The notes under the pieces are model-generated. The model saw only the letters and a list, made by a program, of their open reading frames with translations. It was not told the DNA's origin and searched no databases. A stretch of DNA of 64,000 nucleotides from Adiantum capillus-veneris (taxonomy: Eukaryota; Streptophyta; Polypodiopsida; Polypodiales; Pteridaceae): positions 66,311,190 through 66,375,189 of the forward strand of contig CM043965.1 in the NCBI GenBank assembly GCA_014529385.2, given 5' to 3'. Of this stretch, positions 1 to 10,389 are shown piece by piece (position 1 is the stretch's first letter; each line of letters begins with the position of its first letter). A program made the translations under genes and the position numbers.

Positions 1-1706
1 TCCTTAGGGTTTTCCTTTGCCTCCAAATCCCATTGCTAGCACAGAAGCTTTCAAACTTGGTTGCAATATTTTCTTCCATTGTCAGATTTGAGGCATTTAA
101 GCTTGGTATTTGTTTCATTCTCTACAAATTCTTTTCACCTTTGAGATATGAAAAAAACATCAGATTTATTATTCATTGCATAAACCCATGTTTTCGTAGT
201 TGCATCTTTATGAATGTTACATTAGTACAATGAGCCACCAAGGGATGGTATACTTGCAAGATCCCAAACATCAAAATGAACCAATTCAAGTTTTTTATTT
301 TTTATTTTATTTTTTGCTTTTTGAAATCTACCCTCTTTTGTTTACCGTAAACACAATCTTCAAGAAATTTTAAGTCCACTTTTTTCAAACCTGGTAGAAC
401 CTTCTTTGATTGAAGGATGTATTCCTTGTTGGCACTCATATGCCCAAGACAGTAGTGCACCACACGATCGACTTCTGTAGTTATTGCAAAAGTTGAAGAT
501 TATGTGTTGACAATACACAAGTAAAGTGTACCAACCTTTTCTCCTTTCGCAACCACTAAAGATCCTTTCGAGATCTTCCACCATTTGTTTCCGAATACAA
601 TGTTGTGACCTTCATCTTCCAATTGTTTTGTAGATATCAAATTTTTGCAAAGAGAGGGAATATGCCTAACATCTTTAAGATTCCATTCATTTCTATTTGC
701 ATGTTTGACACAAATTGTACCTTTGATGAAAATTTCACAAGCTTCATCATCTCCTAAGTATACATACCCAAAATTGTTATCTTGGAAATGCTACTTGTGA
801 GGTGTCACATGGTATGAAGCCCCAAAGTCTACTATCCAGGAATGAGACACATTGTCTAATGAGATAATTAGAGTTTCTCTACTTTACCTGCCACATTGGC
901 CTCCGATGTTGGCTTGTTGGCTTGTTGGCTTGAAACTCTGACTCCTTCTTCTTCTTGGCCCAACAATCCTTCTTGACGTGGCCCTTCTTGCCACAGTTCT
1001 AGCACTTGAGAATTGACTTTGTGCTTGACTTGCTCCTCTATGAGCAATCACAACCCTTTTGATTTTTGAACCTCTCCTTTACCCCTTGTTTCCATTGACA
1101 ATGCAGCGGGTGATGATTCACATGTGCTTCTCCTTTGCATTTCCTTGCTTAGAAGAACACCCACAACATCATCAAACTTAAGAGTTGTTGTGTCAGAGAT
1201 AGAGTTACTTATAGCCATCACAAGACTATCCAAACTATCTGGTAAAGATGATAGTATAAGGAGAGCTCGCACTTCATTGTCAAAATTGACCTTCATTGAT
1301 CAAAGTTGACTTATGTTGGTGTTGAAGTCATTTAGGTGTTCTGTAACCGAACCACTTTCTGCCATTTTTAGATTGAACAAATGCTTCATGAGAAATACCT
1401 TATTGGATGCTGATGGTTTCTCGTAGAGGCTGTCAAACGACTTCATCAAGTCCTCTGTGGTCTTCATCTCCAAAACGTAAAGGCCACCATTGATGCCAGA
1501 CATAGCCGGATTGTTCCTAACACCTTTTGGTCAAGGACAATCCACGCTTTATGTGGCATCATTGCGTGCTTCTTTGCAAGATCACCACGTGGAAAATAAA
1601 GATCCTTTTGGTAGAGGTAATCTTCAATATGCATCTTCCAGTGTTGGTAGTTTTTGTCGTTGAACTTCTGGATCTTGAGATTACCTTCCTCTATCATTAC
1701 TCCCAA
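1..1706 (-). pseudogene. Ty1/copia gag-pol fragment, decayed, runs off the window start
   Basis: Read on the minus strand, copia domains follow in normal order. Gag starts with a Met at 1706 and continues in three frames (1706-1464, 1503-1300, 1296-1048) with the SFDSLYEKPSASNK and VTEHLNDFNT type motifs of the UBN2 gag domain. A CCHC zinc knuckle lies at about 1004-963, but a TAG (999-1001) falls inside it. The protease active site at 829-821 reads D-F-G in place of D-S-G/D-T-G. The pre-integrase zinc region (LGHMS, then VYGKQKR) is at about 500-330, and the start of the integrase core (LVHFDVW, then SLGGS) at about 298-240. Integrase continues, frameshifted, to base 1 (KTWVYAMN near 190). 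RT and RNase H would lie beyond the window. Stops, frameshifts and the altered protease make this a dead copy. Confidence 0.85.
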
Positions 1707-1756
1707 TCAATTCAAGGAATCCTTTTTGTAAGATACTTCACCTACAAGCAAACCTT

Positions 1757-1768
1757 GCTCTGATACCA
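1757..1768 (-). other. Primer-binding site of the minus-strand copia
   Basis: The minus strand reads TGGTATCAGAGC, the complement of the 3' end of plant initiator-Met tRNA and the usual copia primer site. It sits 2 bases inside the LTR edge at 1771 and about 50 bases upstream of the gag Met, which fixes the element's orientation. Confidence 0.9.
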
Positions 1769-1770
1769 AT

Positions 1771-2551
1771 TGTTAGTAATAGAGGCATAGCTAAATAGAG
1801 GCTAAATTGGTTTACTTAATGGAGAGAGATAATTTTCACACACAAGGGATATAATAGAGTAGAGAGAGAGAGAGAGAGATCACACGATATATGTGGTTCA
1901 CCCAATGTGGGATACATCCACGAGAAAGCAACCACTTAATGGCTTTTGCACTTTAAACTAGAAGTAGGTTACATAGGGACTAGCCACCCTTTATGGAACT
2001 CCCGCCTTGCTTCACTCTCACCATCACCAACTCACACACCTTCACAATGCACCACCACAACCTGTTTGTGTGTAGAAGAGGCCTCCTTTTATAGGCCAAA
2101 AGGGAGACACACGTGTGTGTAGCCACCCTTGTGTAGACAAGTTCATCTTGAACTCTCCAATGCACCCATATGTGGTCGTCCTTAGGTAGACAAGCCCACG
2201 TGAAATTCGTCCATGTGCCCATGTGAATCCATAGCCAAGTCCGTGTGGAACTAATACCAACCATTGAATTCGGCCACTGGCCAAAGACTTCCAACCACTG
2301 GCCATTGGCCAACCATAATATTCTGTTGTCCGACCATAATATTCCGCCGAAAAGTAATATTCCGGCATGATTTTTTGGTTATCCAACGAGTGATTTTTCT
2401 TATGTAGGAGATGAAGAAGAAGAAGATGGAGATGGAGCAAGAGCACTCTTCAATTGCACAAATGAAAGAATGAATGATTTTCAGGTTTAGGTGACTTTTA
2501 TATGAGATCACCCCATTCACACTTGGGCGCCCATACTTAACCAACTAACCC
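1771..2551 (-). repeat. 5' LTR of the minus-strand copia (about 780 bp)
   Basis: On the plus strand the block begins TGTTAGTAATAG right after the primer site and appears to end near CCAACTAACC (about 2551), a decayed match to the CTAACA expected as the inverted terminus. The 3' LTR is outside the window, so the right edge is inferred from terminal complementarity only. The block contains a short GA run (about 1861-1879) and repeated GTTGGCCA-type words near 2270-2310. Open frames inside it are not typical proteins. Confidence 0.6.
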
Positions 2552-2696
2552 TTGAATGTTCCTGTTAGAGTACGCCTCTCATCGGCGATCACTCTTACGC
2601 TTTTCCTATTGGACCGACAAGCCCAGTCCCTGACTCTACCAAATAAATAATACGATGTCTGTCATATAGGTGACATGAATGTGCGTGAGGGTTAAT
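2552..2696. other. Unassigned spacer between copia LTR and gypsy G1(+)
   Basis: There is no recognisable coding sequence, primer site or LTR terminus here. Homology to the other G1 copy starts abruptly at about 2697, so this stretch is either the pre-insertion target or the scar of the lost G1 5' end. Confidence 0.4.
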
Positions 2697-2774
2697 AGAG
2701 AACTCAAGTTTCCCATGGTAGAGTCCCTACCGAAAGAATGAGAAAGAAGTGAGTCTCTTGCCACCTCAACGGAG

Positions 2775-4303
2775 ATGGCCCCGCGAAGACGGCGGGCAAA
2801 TGCTCTCCATCACCCCCTAAATGGAGAAGACCATCGCATACTTCTCCACACCATAATTCAGAAAAGGAACGAGAGAAAACAAGAGAAGAAAAAGGCAAGA
2901 AAGAGGTCACCGTCTTCTCCATCTTCTTCATCCTCTTCCTCTTTTGAAGAAAGTGATGGTGCAGACAAGGAGGAACAAGGGAAGAAAAAGGCGAGAAAGA
3001 GGTCACCCTCTTCTCCATCCTCCTCATACTCTTCCTCTTCTGAAGAAAGTGATGGTGCAACTCTTGAACCACCTAAAAGAAGAGGCTATAGGAAATCCTA
3101 TGCCACGTGGAAGAGGTTGTCCAAGCTCAAAAAATTCGAAGAGGGAGGAAAGAACAACTCTTTCGTTACCTACGATGGTACCTTTGGTGCTACGGACAAA
3201 GTCTTGGCCTTCATCCAACAATTCGATGCGATGTTTGGTGGAGATGAGGGCTTCATGAGTCCTCTAAGCTATGCCATGTAGCTATGCATTTTCAAAAGTC
3301 CGCTAGGCAATGGTGGTTTAACCTACAAGCAAATGATGAAGCTCCACTAACATGGAAAGCTTTAAGAGCTTCCATCATGAAGCAGTTTTTGGCTACCAAT
3401 GCCAAAGACAAAGTACTCACCGAATGGTGAAGCTTGAAGCTCTCTCCCTATGAATCTATTCACAAATATGTGGACAAGTTCTGGGATTTACATCTCAAAG
3501 CCATTGTCTTCAAAAAGATGGATTTTAGAGAGCAAAAACAATAATTTTGTGCGGGTTTAAATGAAGATATAGCGGAGTATGACAAATCCCAAAGGCCACA
3601 CACCATATTTGTGGTCATACACCATACCATGGTGGCTTCACGAGTCAAATTCCAACAAGGGGCTAAGAGAAATCCTAACCCCACGAAAAACAAGGACCGT
3701 AACGAGCCCAAGGGGAAGGACAATGTCCAAAAGTCTCCGAAAGGCAATGCCAACAACAACAAAGCTAAGGAGAAGGGAGTTTATAAAGGCAAAAAAAAAC
3801 TCTCTCCTGAAGAGCTAGAGCGTTATCGTAAAGATAACCGTTGTTTCAAGTGCGGGGAGCAAGGGCATGCCTATCGTGCTTGCGCCCACAAGAATACACG
3901 TAATGAACCTCCTAGAGCTACCTTGGTCGAAATCCAAGAAGAGAATACTCATCACAAAGGATCTCCTCTATGCCATGCTTGGGGAAAGGTAAGAGAACAT
4001 GATGTTTTTATTCTCTTTGACCCTGGTTCTACTCATAATTTCATGTCCACAGAGTTGGCCACCAAGCTAGGCATCCAAGCCTACGAGATGGGAGATGTCC
4101 TACTTGCCGATGGTACTTTCAAGGGGCAAGAAGCCTCAGTCACTCCCTTAATTGGGAAATTAAGGCTCCATGTCCAAAGCTATGTGGACAAGGAGGATTT
4201 CTTTATCTCTCCTCTCAAGCAGGAGGATGTAATCCTAGGGGCCAATGTTAAATTCTTTGAAAGGCAAATTTACTTTAGGTTCAGGGAAAAGATATTTACA
4301 TAG
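2775..4303 (+). pseudogene. G1(+) gag and aspartic protease, 5' truncated and frameshifted
   Basis: The first open stretch (2775-3281) is a basic/serine-rich gag segment with runs of Ser and Glu and repeated KKARKRSPSS motifs; 3300-3610 continues gag out of frame. The frame 3611-4303 carries a CCHC zinc knuckle (CFKCGEQGHAYRAC, about 3844-3885), then a retropepsin-type region with FILFDPGSTHNFMS near 4006-4047. There D-P-G replaces the usual D-S/T-G. The translation ends at 4303, before RT. The other G1 copy supplies the missing gag N-terminus, which confirms the truncation here. Confidence 0.8.
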
Positions 4304-4380
4304 ATGCTAAGGAGTTGGGTAACATCGTACCCATTGTACATAAGCAAGCTTTCAATAAGTGAATAAAGAGCTCTATTTTC

Positions 4381-7260
4381 ATGTACCTGATTTTTGTTGA
4401 AGAATCTCAAAATGAACCTAATGCTTTAGCAAAAGAAAATATAAATAATCACAAGGAATTAGAGTTATCCAATTTTCTCAAGGGATTTCAAGACATTTTT
4501 ATTGACGACATCCCTTGTGAACTACCTCCTAAACAAGGCAATGATGACCATGCAATTGAACTTCTTCCAGGAAGTTGACCACCTAATAATCTCCTTATAG
4601 AGTTTCTAAAGGTCAACAAGATGAGATTATGCGGCAAGTACATGAGTTAGTTGAGCAGGGTATGGTTAGGCCTAGCTCATCTCCATTTTGTTCACCAATG
4701 TTATTAGTGCAAAAGAAAGACGGCACATATCGTATGTGTGTCGACTATAGAGCACTAAATAAGATCACTATCAAAAATAGGTTTCCCGTTCCATGGGTTT
4801 GTTCCATGGGTACAAGACCTATTTGATAAGCTACAAGGGCCGACCTACTTCAGTAGGATTGACCTAAAAAGTGGCTACCATCAAATAAGGATAGTTGATC
4901 AAGACATTGTAAAGACCGCATTTCACACTACCTTTAGTCTTTACGAGTACATTGTCATGCCTTTTGGCTTGACCAATGCACCAACCACATTTAACCGCTT
5001 GATGGAGAAGCTATTCAGACCTCATCAAACCTTTACTGGAGTGTTCTTTGATGATATAATCATCTACTCTAATTCACTAGATGAACACAAGCAACATCTC
5101 CAGGTAATATTTCAGGTTTTACGAGAGAATAAATTTTATATTAATCGAAAGAAAAGTGAGTTTTTCTTACAAGAGATTCAGTATTTAGGTCACATTATCT
5201 CTCAAAGATGGCATCCAAATGGATCCATCAAAGCTAGAGGTAATAAAAGGATGGCCTAATCCAAAGAATCTACATGAACTAAGAAGCTTTATAGGTATGG
5301 GTGCATACTATAGACGTTTCATAGAAAAGTTCTCACAAATCGTGGGACCATTACATGACCTAACAAGAGAAAAACGTTAGGTATGCATGGTCTACCAAGG
5401 AAAACAATGCTTTCAAAAAGCTCGAAGAAAAGCTTATTTCTCAACCGGTGCTTACATTGTCGGATCTCTCAAAGCCATTTGAGGTCCAATGTGACGCTTC
5501 TGGTGATTGCCTTGGAGCAGTTTTGCTCGAAGAAGGGCATGCCATAGCCTATGAAAGTCAAAGGCTTGACCCCGTTGAGCAAGCTCTAGGCATATATGAA
5601 AAGGAACTCCTCGCAGTTCTATATGCCTTAGATTCGTGGAAGCACTATCTATTGGGGACTCCTTTCATTATGCGGACGGATCACCAAATCCTTAAGTACT
5701 TCATGACGCAGACCAAGCTCTCCCACAAACAAACGAGGTGGGCAAATTTCCTTTCACAATTTCATTTTCATATTGTCACATTGTTGGCAAGCATAATCAA
5801 GTAGCCGATGCACTCTCAAGATGACTGAGAGTGAATGCGGTTTCCATAGCAACTCACAATGATCTATCTTCTATGATAGATGAGTACACTATCGATCCAT
5901 ATTTTAGAGATGTGATTTCATCCCTTGCTCTAGGGAAGAAAGAAGAACCATTTACTCTACAAGATGGTTATCTTCTCTATGGATATAGACTATGCATTAC
6001 TAACTCACTACGTGAGAAAGTAATGTATGAATCTCATGCTCCTCCTTATGCAGGGAATAGAGGAATTCAGTCTACCCTAAAAGGAATAGAAACATATTTT
6101 TATTGGCCTACCATGAAAGCAAACATACAAGAGTACGTTTCTAAATGTGTGGTATGCCAAAAGACGAAGTTTGATAGATGGAAGCAACCTGGATTGCTTC
6201 AAACCTTGCCAATCTCTAATACACCATGGGAGAGCATATCCATGGATTTTATCTTTGGATTGCCTAAGTCTATCCATGGGAATACAGGAATATGGACTAT
6301 AGTAGATAGGTTTAGCAAACAACCACATTTCATACCTGTCAAAAAGACTATCAAAGCCCATCAAATGGCAACCCTCTTTATATCTCAAATCTTCAAGTAC
6401 CACGGCTTGCCAATGTCCATAGTGTCAGATAGAGATCCTAGAATGACCAGTAATTTCTGGAAGGGTCTCTTTGAGAATTTAGGGACAAGGCTAAACTTCT
6501 CTTCGGCCTATCATCCGCAAATGGATAGCAAAGTGAAATAGCTAACCTAACAATTCTTGATCTACTAAAAGCCTATGTAACGAAAGTAGATCAAAGGTCC
6601 CAATGGGAGAAGTAGTTACCCTTAATGGAGTATACTTACAATAACATTGTACATACTTCTACGGAAAAAGCACCTTTTGAGGTGATAGAGGGAAGATCAA
6701 AAAGTCCCTTGCTACTTAAGGTACACGGGAAGATCTTTGCTGCAAATGAGTATAGCCGAGACCTACAAGAATCTTTCCAAAAGATTAAGGATGCTATCTC
6801 TATCTCATAGCAAAGGCAAAAGGCTGCTGCTAATAAGCACAGAAGAGCTCAAGCCTTTAAACAAAATGATTGGGTCTTGCTTAAATTTCCCAAGGCTCGA
6901 TTAAGGCACACAATGGGCAAGAATCCTATGAGACACCAAAAGTACTATGCTAAGTTAGTAAAAAGGTATTATGGTCCCTTCCAGATTCTTAGAGCAATCA
7001 ATGAGATGGCCTATCAACTCAAGTTGCCCAGTCATTGGCTCATACACAATGCTTTCCATGTGAGTCTACTAAAGCCTTACAAAGGAGAGCCACCCAAGAA
7101 CCAACTATTGAAGACCCACCGGAGATCAAGGACCAAGAAGAGGTGTTGCGGCCCGAGTCCATTCTCCGACATGAAGACAAGGTATTGAGAGGTGGTAAGA
7201 TTATTATTAAGTTTAAGAACCATCCTTTTATGATGCTAGATGGATGCAAGGCATACAATT
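4381..7260 (+). pseudogene. G1(+) pol: RT, RNase H, integrase, C-terminal tail; several breaks
   Basis: The pieces are: RT palm start (4629-4826, with [14 protein letters not shown]), a broken stretch, RT palm with the F-F-D-D catalytic motif (about 5047-5058, in 4957-5259), and RNase H (5448-5804, CDASGDCLGAVL). Integrase zinc region HHCC (ending CVVCQKTK) and core (DFIFGLPKS, VSDRDPR) lie in 5831-6541. A one-base deletion just before the catalytic Glu codon (compare the minus copy near 11125) throws the frame into a stop at 6539-6541. Later pieces 6625-6810, 6877-7188 and 7035-7262 carry the integrase C-terminal part ([15 protein letters not shown]) and a chromodomain-like end (IIIKFKNHPF). 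At least five breaks are visible; it is not functional. Confidence 0.85.
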
Positions 7261-7649
7261 AAGGGAGAACCTAAACCTTGTCAATGCTTACAATGCTTGC
7301 CTAGAGTAAGAAAATTTAAAAATGTCTAAATAAACAAAATTTTTGTCTTATAACACTCTATTTTTCTTTATAGTGTGCACATGTTAATGAATATGCATGC
7401 TTAGGATCATGTTTGCGAAGACAACGTCTCCCGAACACCAAGTAGAGCTCGTCACTCTACTATAAAAGATTGATACAGACTAATGTGCAGACATGCTTGC
7501 GGTAGCTAACACTCTCAAGCACCAAATGGACTAGTCATCCATTATGGGCCGATCTCGTAGGGTAAAATAGGGGTCCTCTACCCACTAGCAAACGGACTAA
7601 TGACTAGGCTTTATCGTCTCTACCTCATAGTCGAGGACGACTATGATTA

Positions 7650-7661
7650 CAAGAGAGAGGT
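7650..7661 (+). other. Polypurine tract of G1(+)
   Basis: A purine-rich run (CAAGAGAGAGGT) lies immediately before the LTR start TGTCATAATA at 7664, the position of the plus-strand priming site. Confidence 0.6.
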
Positions 7662-7663
7662 AA

Positions 7664-8036
7664 TGTCATAATAACTAATATCTAATTCTCCTAAATGATT
7701 TTCTCATGTTAAACCGATCATTTAATATGGGGAGATACCAGGGGGAGCAAAGGCTAGATATTGGAGAGGCTGCAAGACCTATCTCAACAAGGGACCAAAG
7801 GAAGCAAAATAGGGATCCAGATGGGGATGGTTTGCTAAAGAGAAAAGTGCATCAATGGAGTTTAAAAAGACCTTTAGTTCAACTTCGTTAAGACTTCCAT
7901 AGGGTAAAGTTCCAACTTTTTAGTCTACAGGTCCTAGGCCATGGGAACCATTCCAAGTGACTAAAGTGCTAACTTATAAAGTTAACAAAGTACTCAAGCA
8001 AGAAGACAAGAGAGTGGGCGAGCTGGGATGAGATAG

Positions 8037-8085
<49 letters not shown>

Positions 8086-9284
8086 GCTTACCTTTACACC
8101 TACAAGCAAATAGGATACATGTCAGGCATGCAACAAAACCCCCAATTTTGCCTGAATCCTATTGGATGGACAAAGAGGTGGACCAATGAGGATTAAGCAA
8201 GTGTAAATTCAATTTATTATTTTAGAAATGCTTGATAAAAAAACCAATGAAAATTAATCACTCTAAAAGAATATCGGACAATCAAAGGTCCAATGAGAAA
8301 TAAGCAGCCCATAAATTTGCTTAATTCCTATTGGCCAGAAGGATAAAAGGTCCAAGAAGAATTTAGATAATTAAATTAATTATCTAAGCTTTCACAAAAG
8401 GGAAAAGGGGTGGACACTTGTCACAAGTCTCTTGACTTGGCATCTCAAATGCTATTGGTTAAGCTTTTCAAGGGCCAATAGGATGCCAACATGAGTAAAT
8501 AGGATGCCAACATGAGTAAATAGCAAGAGGGGTCGACCAAGAGAGAGAGAGGGGCTGATTTTTGCAAGTCATTATCACACACACACACACAATCTCATGT
8601 GTGAAGTAAAGAAGACTATCTCCTTCTCAAGCTTTAATGGAAAGCTCATCATCTACTCCAAGCTTGTGAGAAGGGAAGCCTACACCAACAACTCTTGGCT
8701 TTGTGATGCAAATACAACCATGAGACAAGCTCCAATGCATGCTCATCTCCTCTACCATGCTAATTACTAAGCTATGCTAAGCTTTTATGAGTGATTATGT
8801 GAGGAGACATACTTCTTTCTCGTAAGAATACTTCTTCTTCCTCTAGATCTACTCTCATACCCCGCTAGCTCTCACCATCTTCGAAGGTGTGTGAGATCTT
8901 GGATCTGAGACCGTGAGGGAATTGATGTTGTGTTTTCAAGTGTAGGCTTGGTGCTTGAAGCTTCCATCTTCATTGCACCATCAAGTTATTGAAGGAACAC
9001 AAATTATTGTATTATAAAATGTATCCCTTGATGGGGGGAAACCTATAAAACAAAGCCTTTTGACCGGCTCTATGCAAATTCGGTCCTCAATTGTTGTCAA
9101 TAGCTTAATTTTTCTTTCTTTTTGAAGTATTGTTCCTGTCTATCTAACTAGGTGTTATGCTTTTGTTGCTCTCTCCATCCAAGCACTCTTGCTATGCTCA
9201 TTAGGAATCTAGTCTTAACGAAATGCTCACTATGTCTATGTTATTTTGCGCTACACTTAAGTTACTAGGCCATTGATTGTTACA
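7664..9284 (+). repeat. 3' LTR of G1(+) (about 1.62 kb)
   Basis: Starts TGTCATAATAACTAA and ends GTTACA. Its inverse is recognisable as the 5' LTR of G1(-) at 20713-22307: shared landmarks are the start, the CTCATGTTAAAC region, the AGCTTGTGAGAAGGGA region and the AATGCTCACTATGTCTATG end. It contains a CA microsatellite (about 8039-8084), a shorter CA run (about 8576-8591) and a 23-bp tandem duplication near 8476-8523 (ATAGGATGCCAACATGAGTA twice). No coding sequence is seen in it. Confidence 0.85.
8039..8084. repeat. (CA)n microsatellite inside the G1(+) LTR
   Basis: About 23 uninterrupted CA units. The G1(-) LTR carries only a short TG run at the related place (about 21916-21931), so the array expanded or contracted after the copies separated. 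Confidence 0.95.
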
Positions 9285-10099
9285 CTCCACGTGCAAACTA
9301 CCCACACCACCCATTGGTGACATATCGCACCACATTGGGGTAAGTTGCATATCAAAGAAGCATTTGTTGAAATCTACCATCAAAATCTTCTTCGCTTGGG
9401 CATTGCATGAGGTTAGACATCTCCATGTAGAGCTCACTTCTAACCTCCTTGGGAACTTGGGGGAGAATATTATCTACCCATGCCTTCTTTGCATGGAACC
9501 AACATAGAATGATATGACATGCAATCAGATAAGAGGATCATTCCAATATGGTCTCCCAACAAAAAGGATCTACATTGACCACTTTGAGAAATGCCTCTAG
9601 CTCTTGCGATGACTTATCAATGACCAAAGCGTTGGGTCGGATGTTACCCATTCTTGAAAGCACTGTTTGTAGAGTACTTGGCCAAGGGATCCCTATATGG
9701 TTTATGTTGTGGACCCAAGACGCGGGACGCCATCATGATGTTATTGCCTTGATTCGGTAGCATGGCTGCAAATAGTGGAAGACCATATACAATGTCTTGA
9801 AAGTGATTATTGCCTAAGAGTTGTTTCTAGAAAAGTCCTTAGCCATATCTAACATCCAATCATCTTGAAATACTACAATAAATTTCTTATCCTTTGGCTC
9901 TTTTGCGTTTGGATTGTATGGTTGAAAGTATACAACCTAGAAGCATGACAAGTGCCAAAGTTTCAAATAAGAACTTGTTAGCACCAACATGCTTTCAAGA
10001 GAGAGTTTCCGACCTTATGTTGTTTCTGCAATGCTATAACCTCTGCATACATGGTTGTCCAATCATCATTAAGGATCCGCCCATCAGAAAAATATTGTG
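9285..10099 (-). pseudogene. Mutator-like (MULE-type) transposase relic
   Basis: Minus-strand fragments in shifting frames resemble the plant MULE transposase domain. They are: DDWTTMYAEVIALQKQHK (about 10055-10002); a YNPNAKEPKDKKFIVVFQDDW stretch (about 9925-9860) resembling the start of the DDE domain; YGLPLFAAMLPNQ (about 9789-9751); IRPNALVIDKS-like (about 9645-9613); and YVTNGW near 9320. Numerous stops make it dead. One segment, about 9665-9745, encodes the expected next piece (GQGIPIWFML) on the opposite strand. It ends where the G1(+) LTR begins and starts where G1(-) begins, so both gypsies flank or interrupt it. The family assignment rests on remembered motifs, not a search. Confidence 0.6.
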
Positions 10100-10389
10100 A
10101 TGGATGACTAATCCATTTGGCGCTTGAGAGCCTAAGGCTGCCACAAGCATGTCTACGCATTAGACCTATCAATCTTCCATAGTAGAGTGACAAGCTCTAC
10201 TTGGTGTTTGGAAGATGTCGTCTCCACAAACTTGATTCTAAGCATGCATACTACTTAACATTTGTGCACTTTAAAGAAAAAGAGAGTCTTATAAGACAAA
10301 AACTTTGTTCATTTTAAACATTTGTACATTTTCTTACTCTAGGGAAGCATTGTAAGCATTGACAAGGTTTAGGTTATCCTTTAATTGTA

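Larger units (their letters stand above)
2697..9284 (+). mobile_element. Ty3/gypsy element G1(+), 5' truncated, 3' LTR present
   Basis: The domain order gag, CCHC, protease, RT, RNase H, integrase identifies Ty3/gypsy. Compared by eye with the minus-strand copy at 10100-22307, similarity begins in mid-gag near 2697. The 5' LTR, primer site and gag N-terminus are therefore missing. The 3' end is complete: a purine-rich tract (about 7650-7661) and an LTR (7664-9284). The LTR end abuts the transposase relic that starts at 9285, consistent with insertion into that older element. Stops and frameshifts through pol show it is not autonomous. Confidence 0.88.

Noticed and set aside
2042-2446. Overlapping minus-strand open frames of 97-134 codons in 1980-2544
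   Set aside because: They lie inside the copia LTR, overlap one another in different frames and have no motif.
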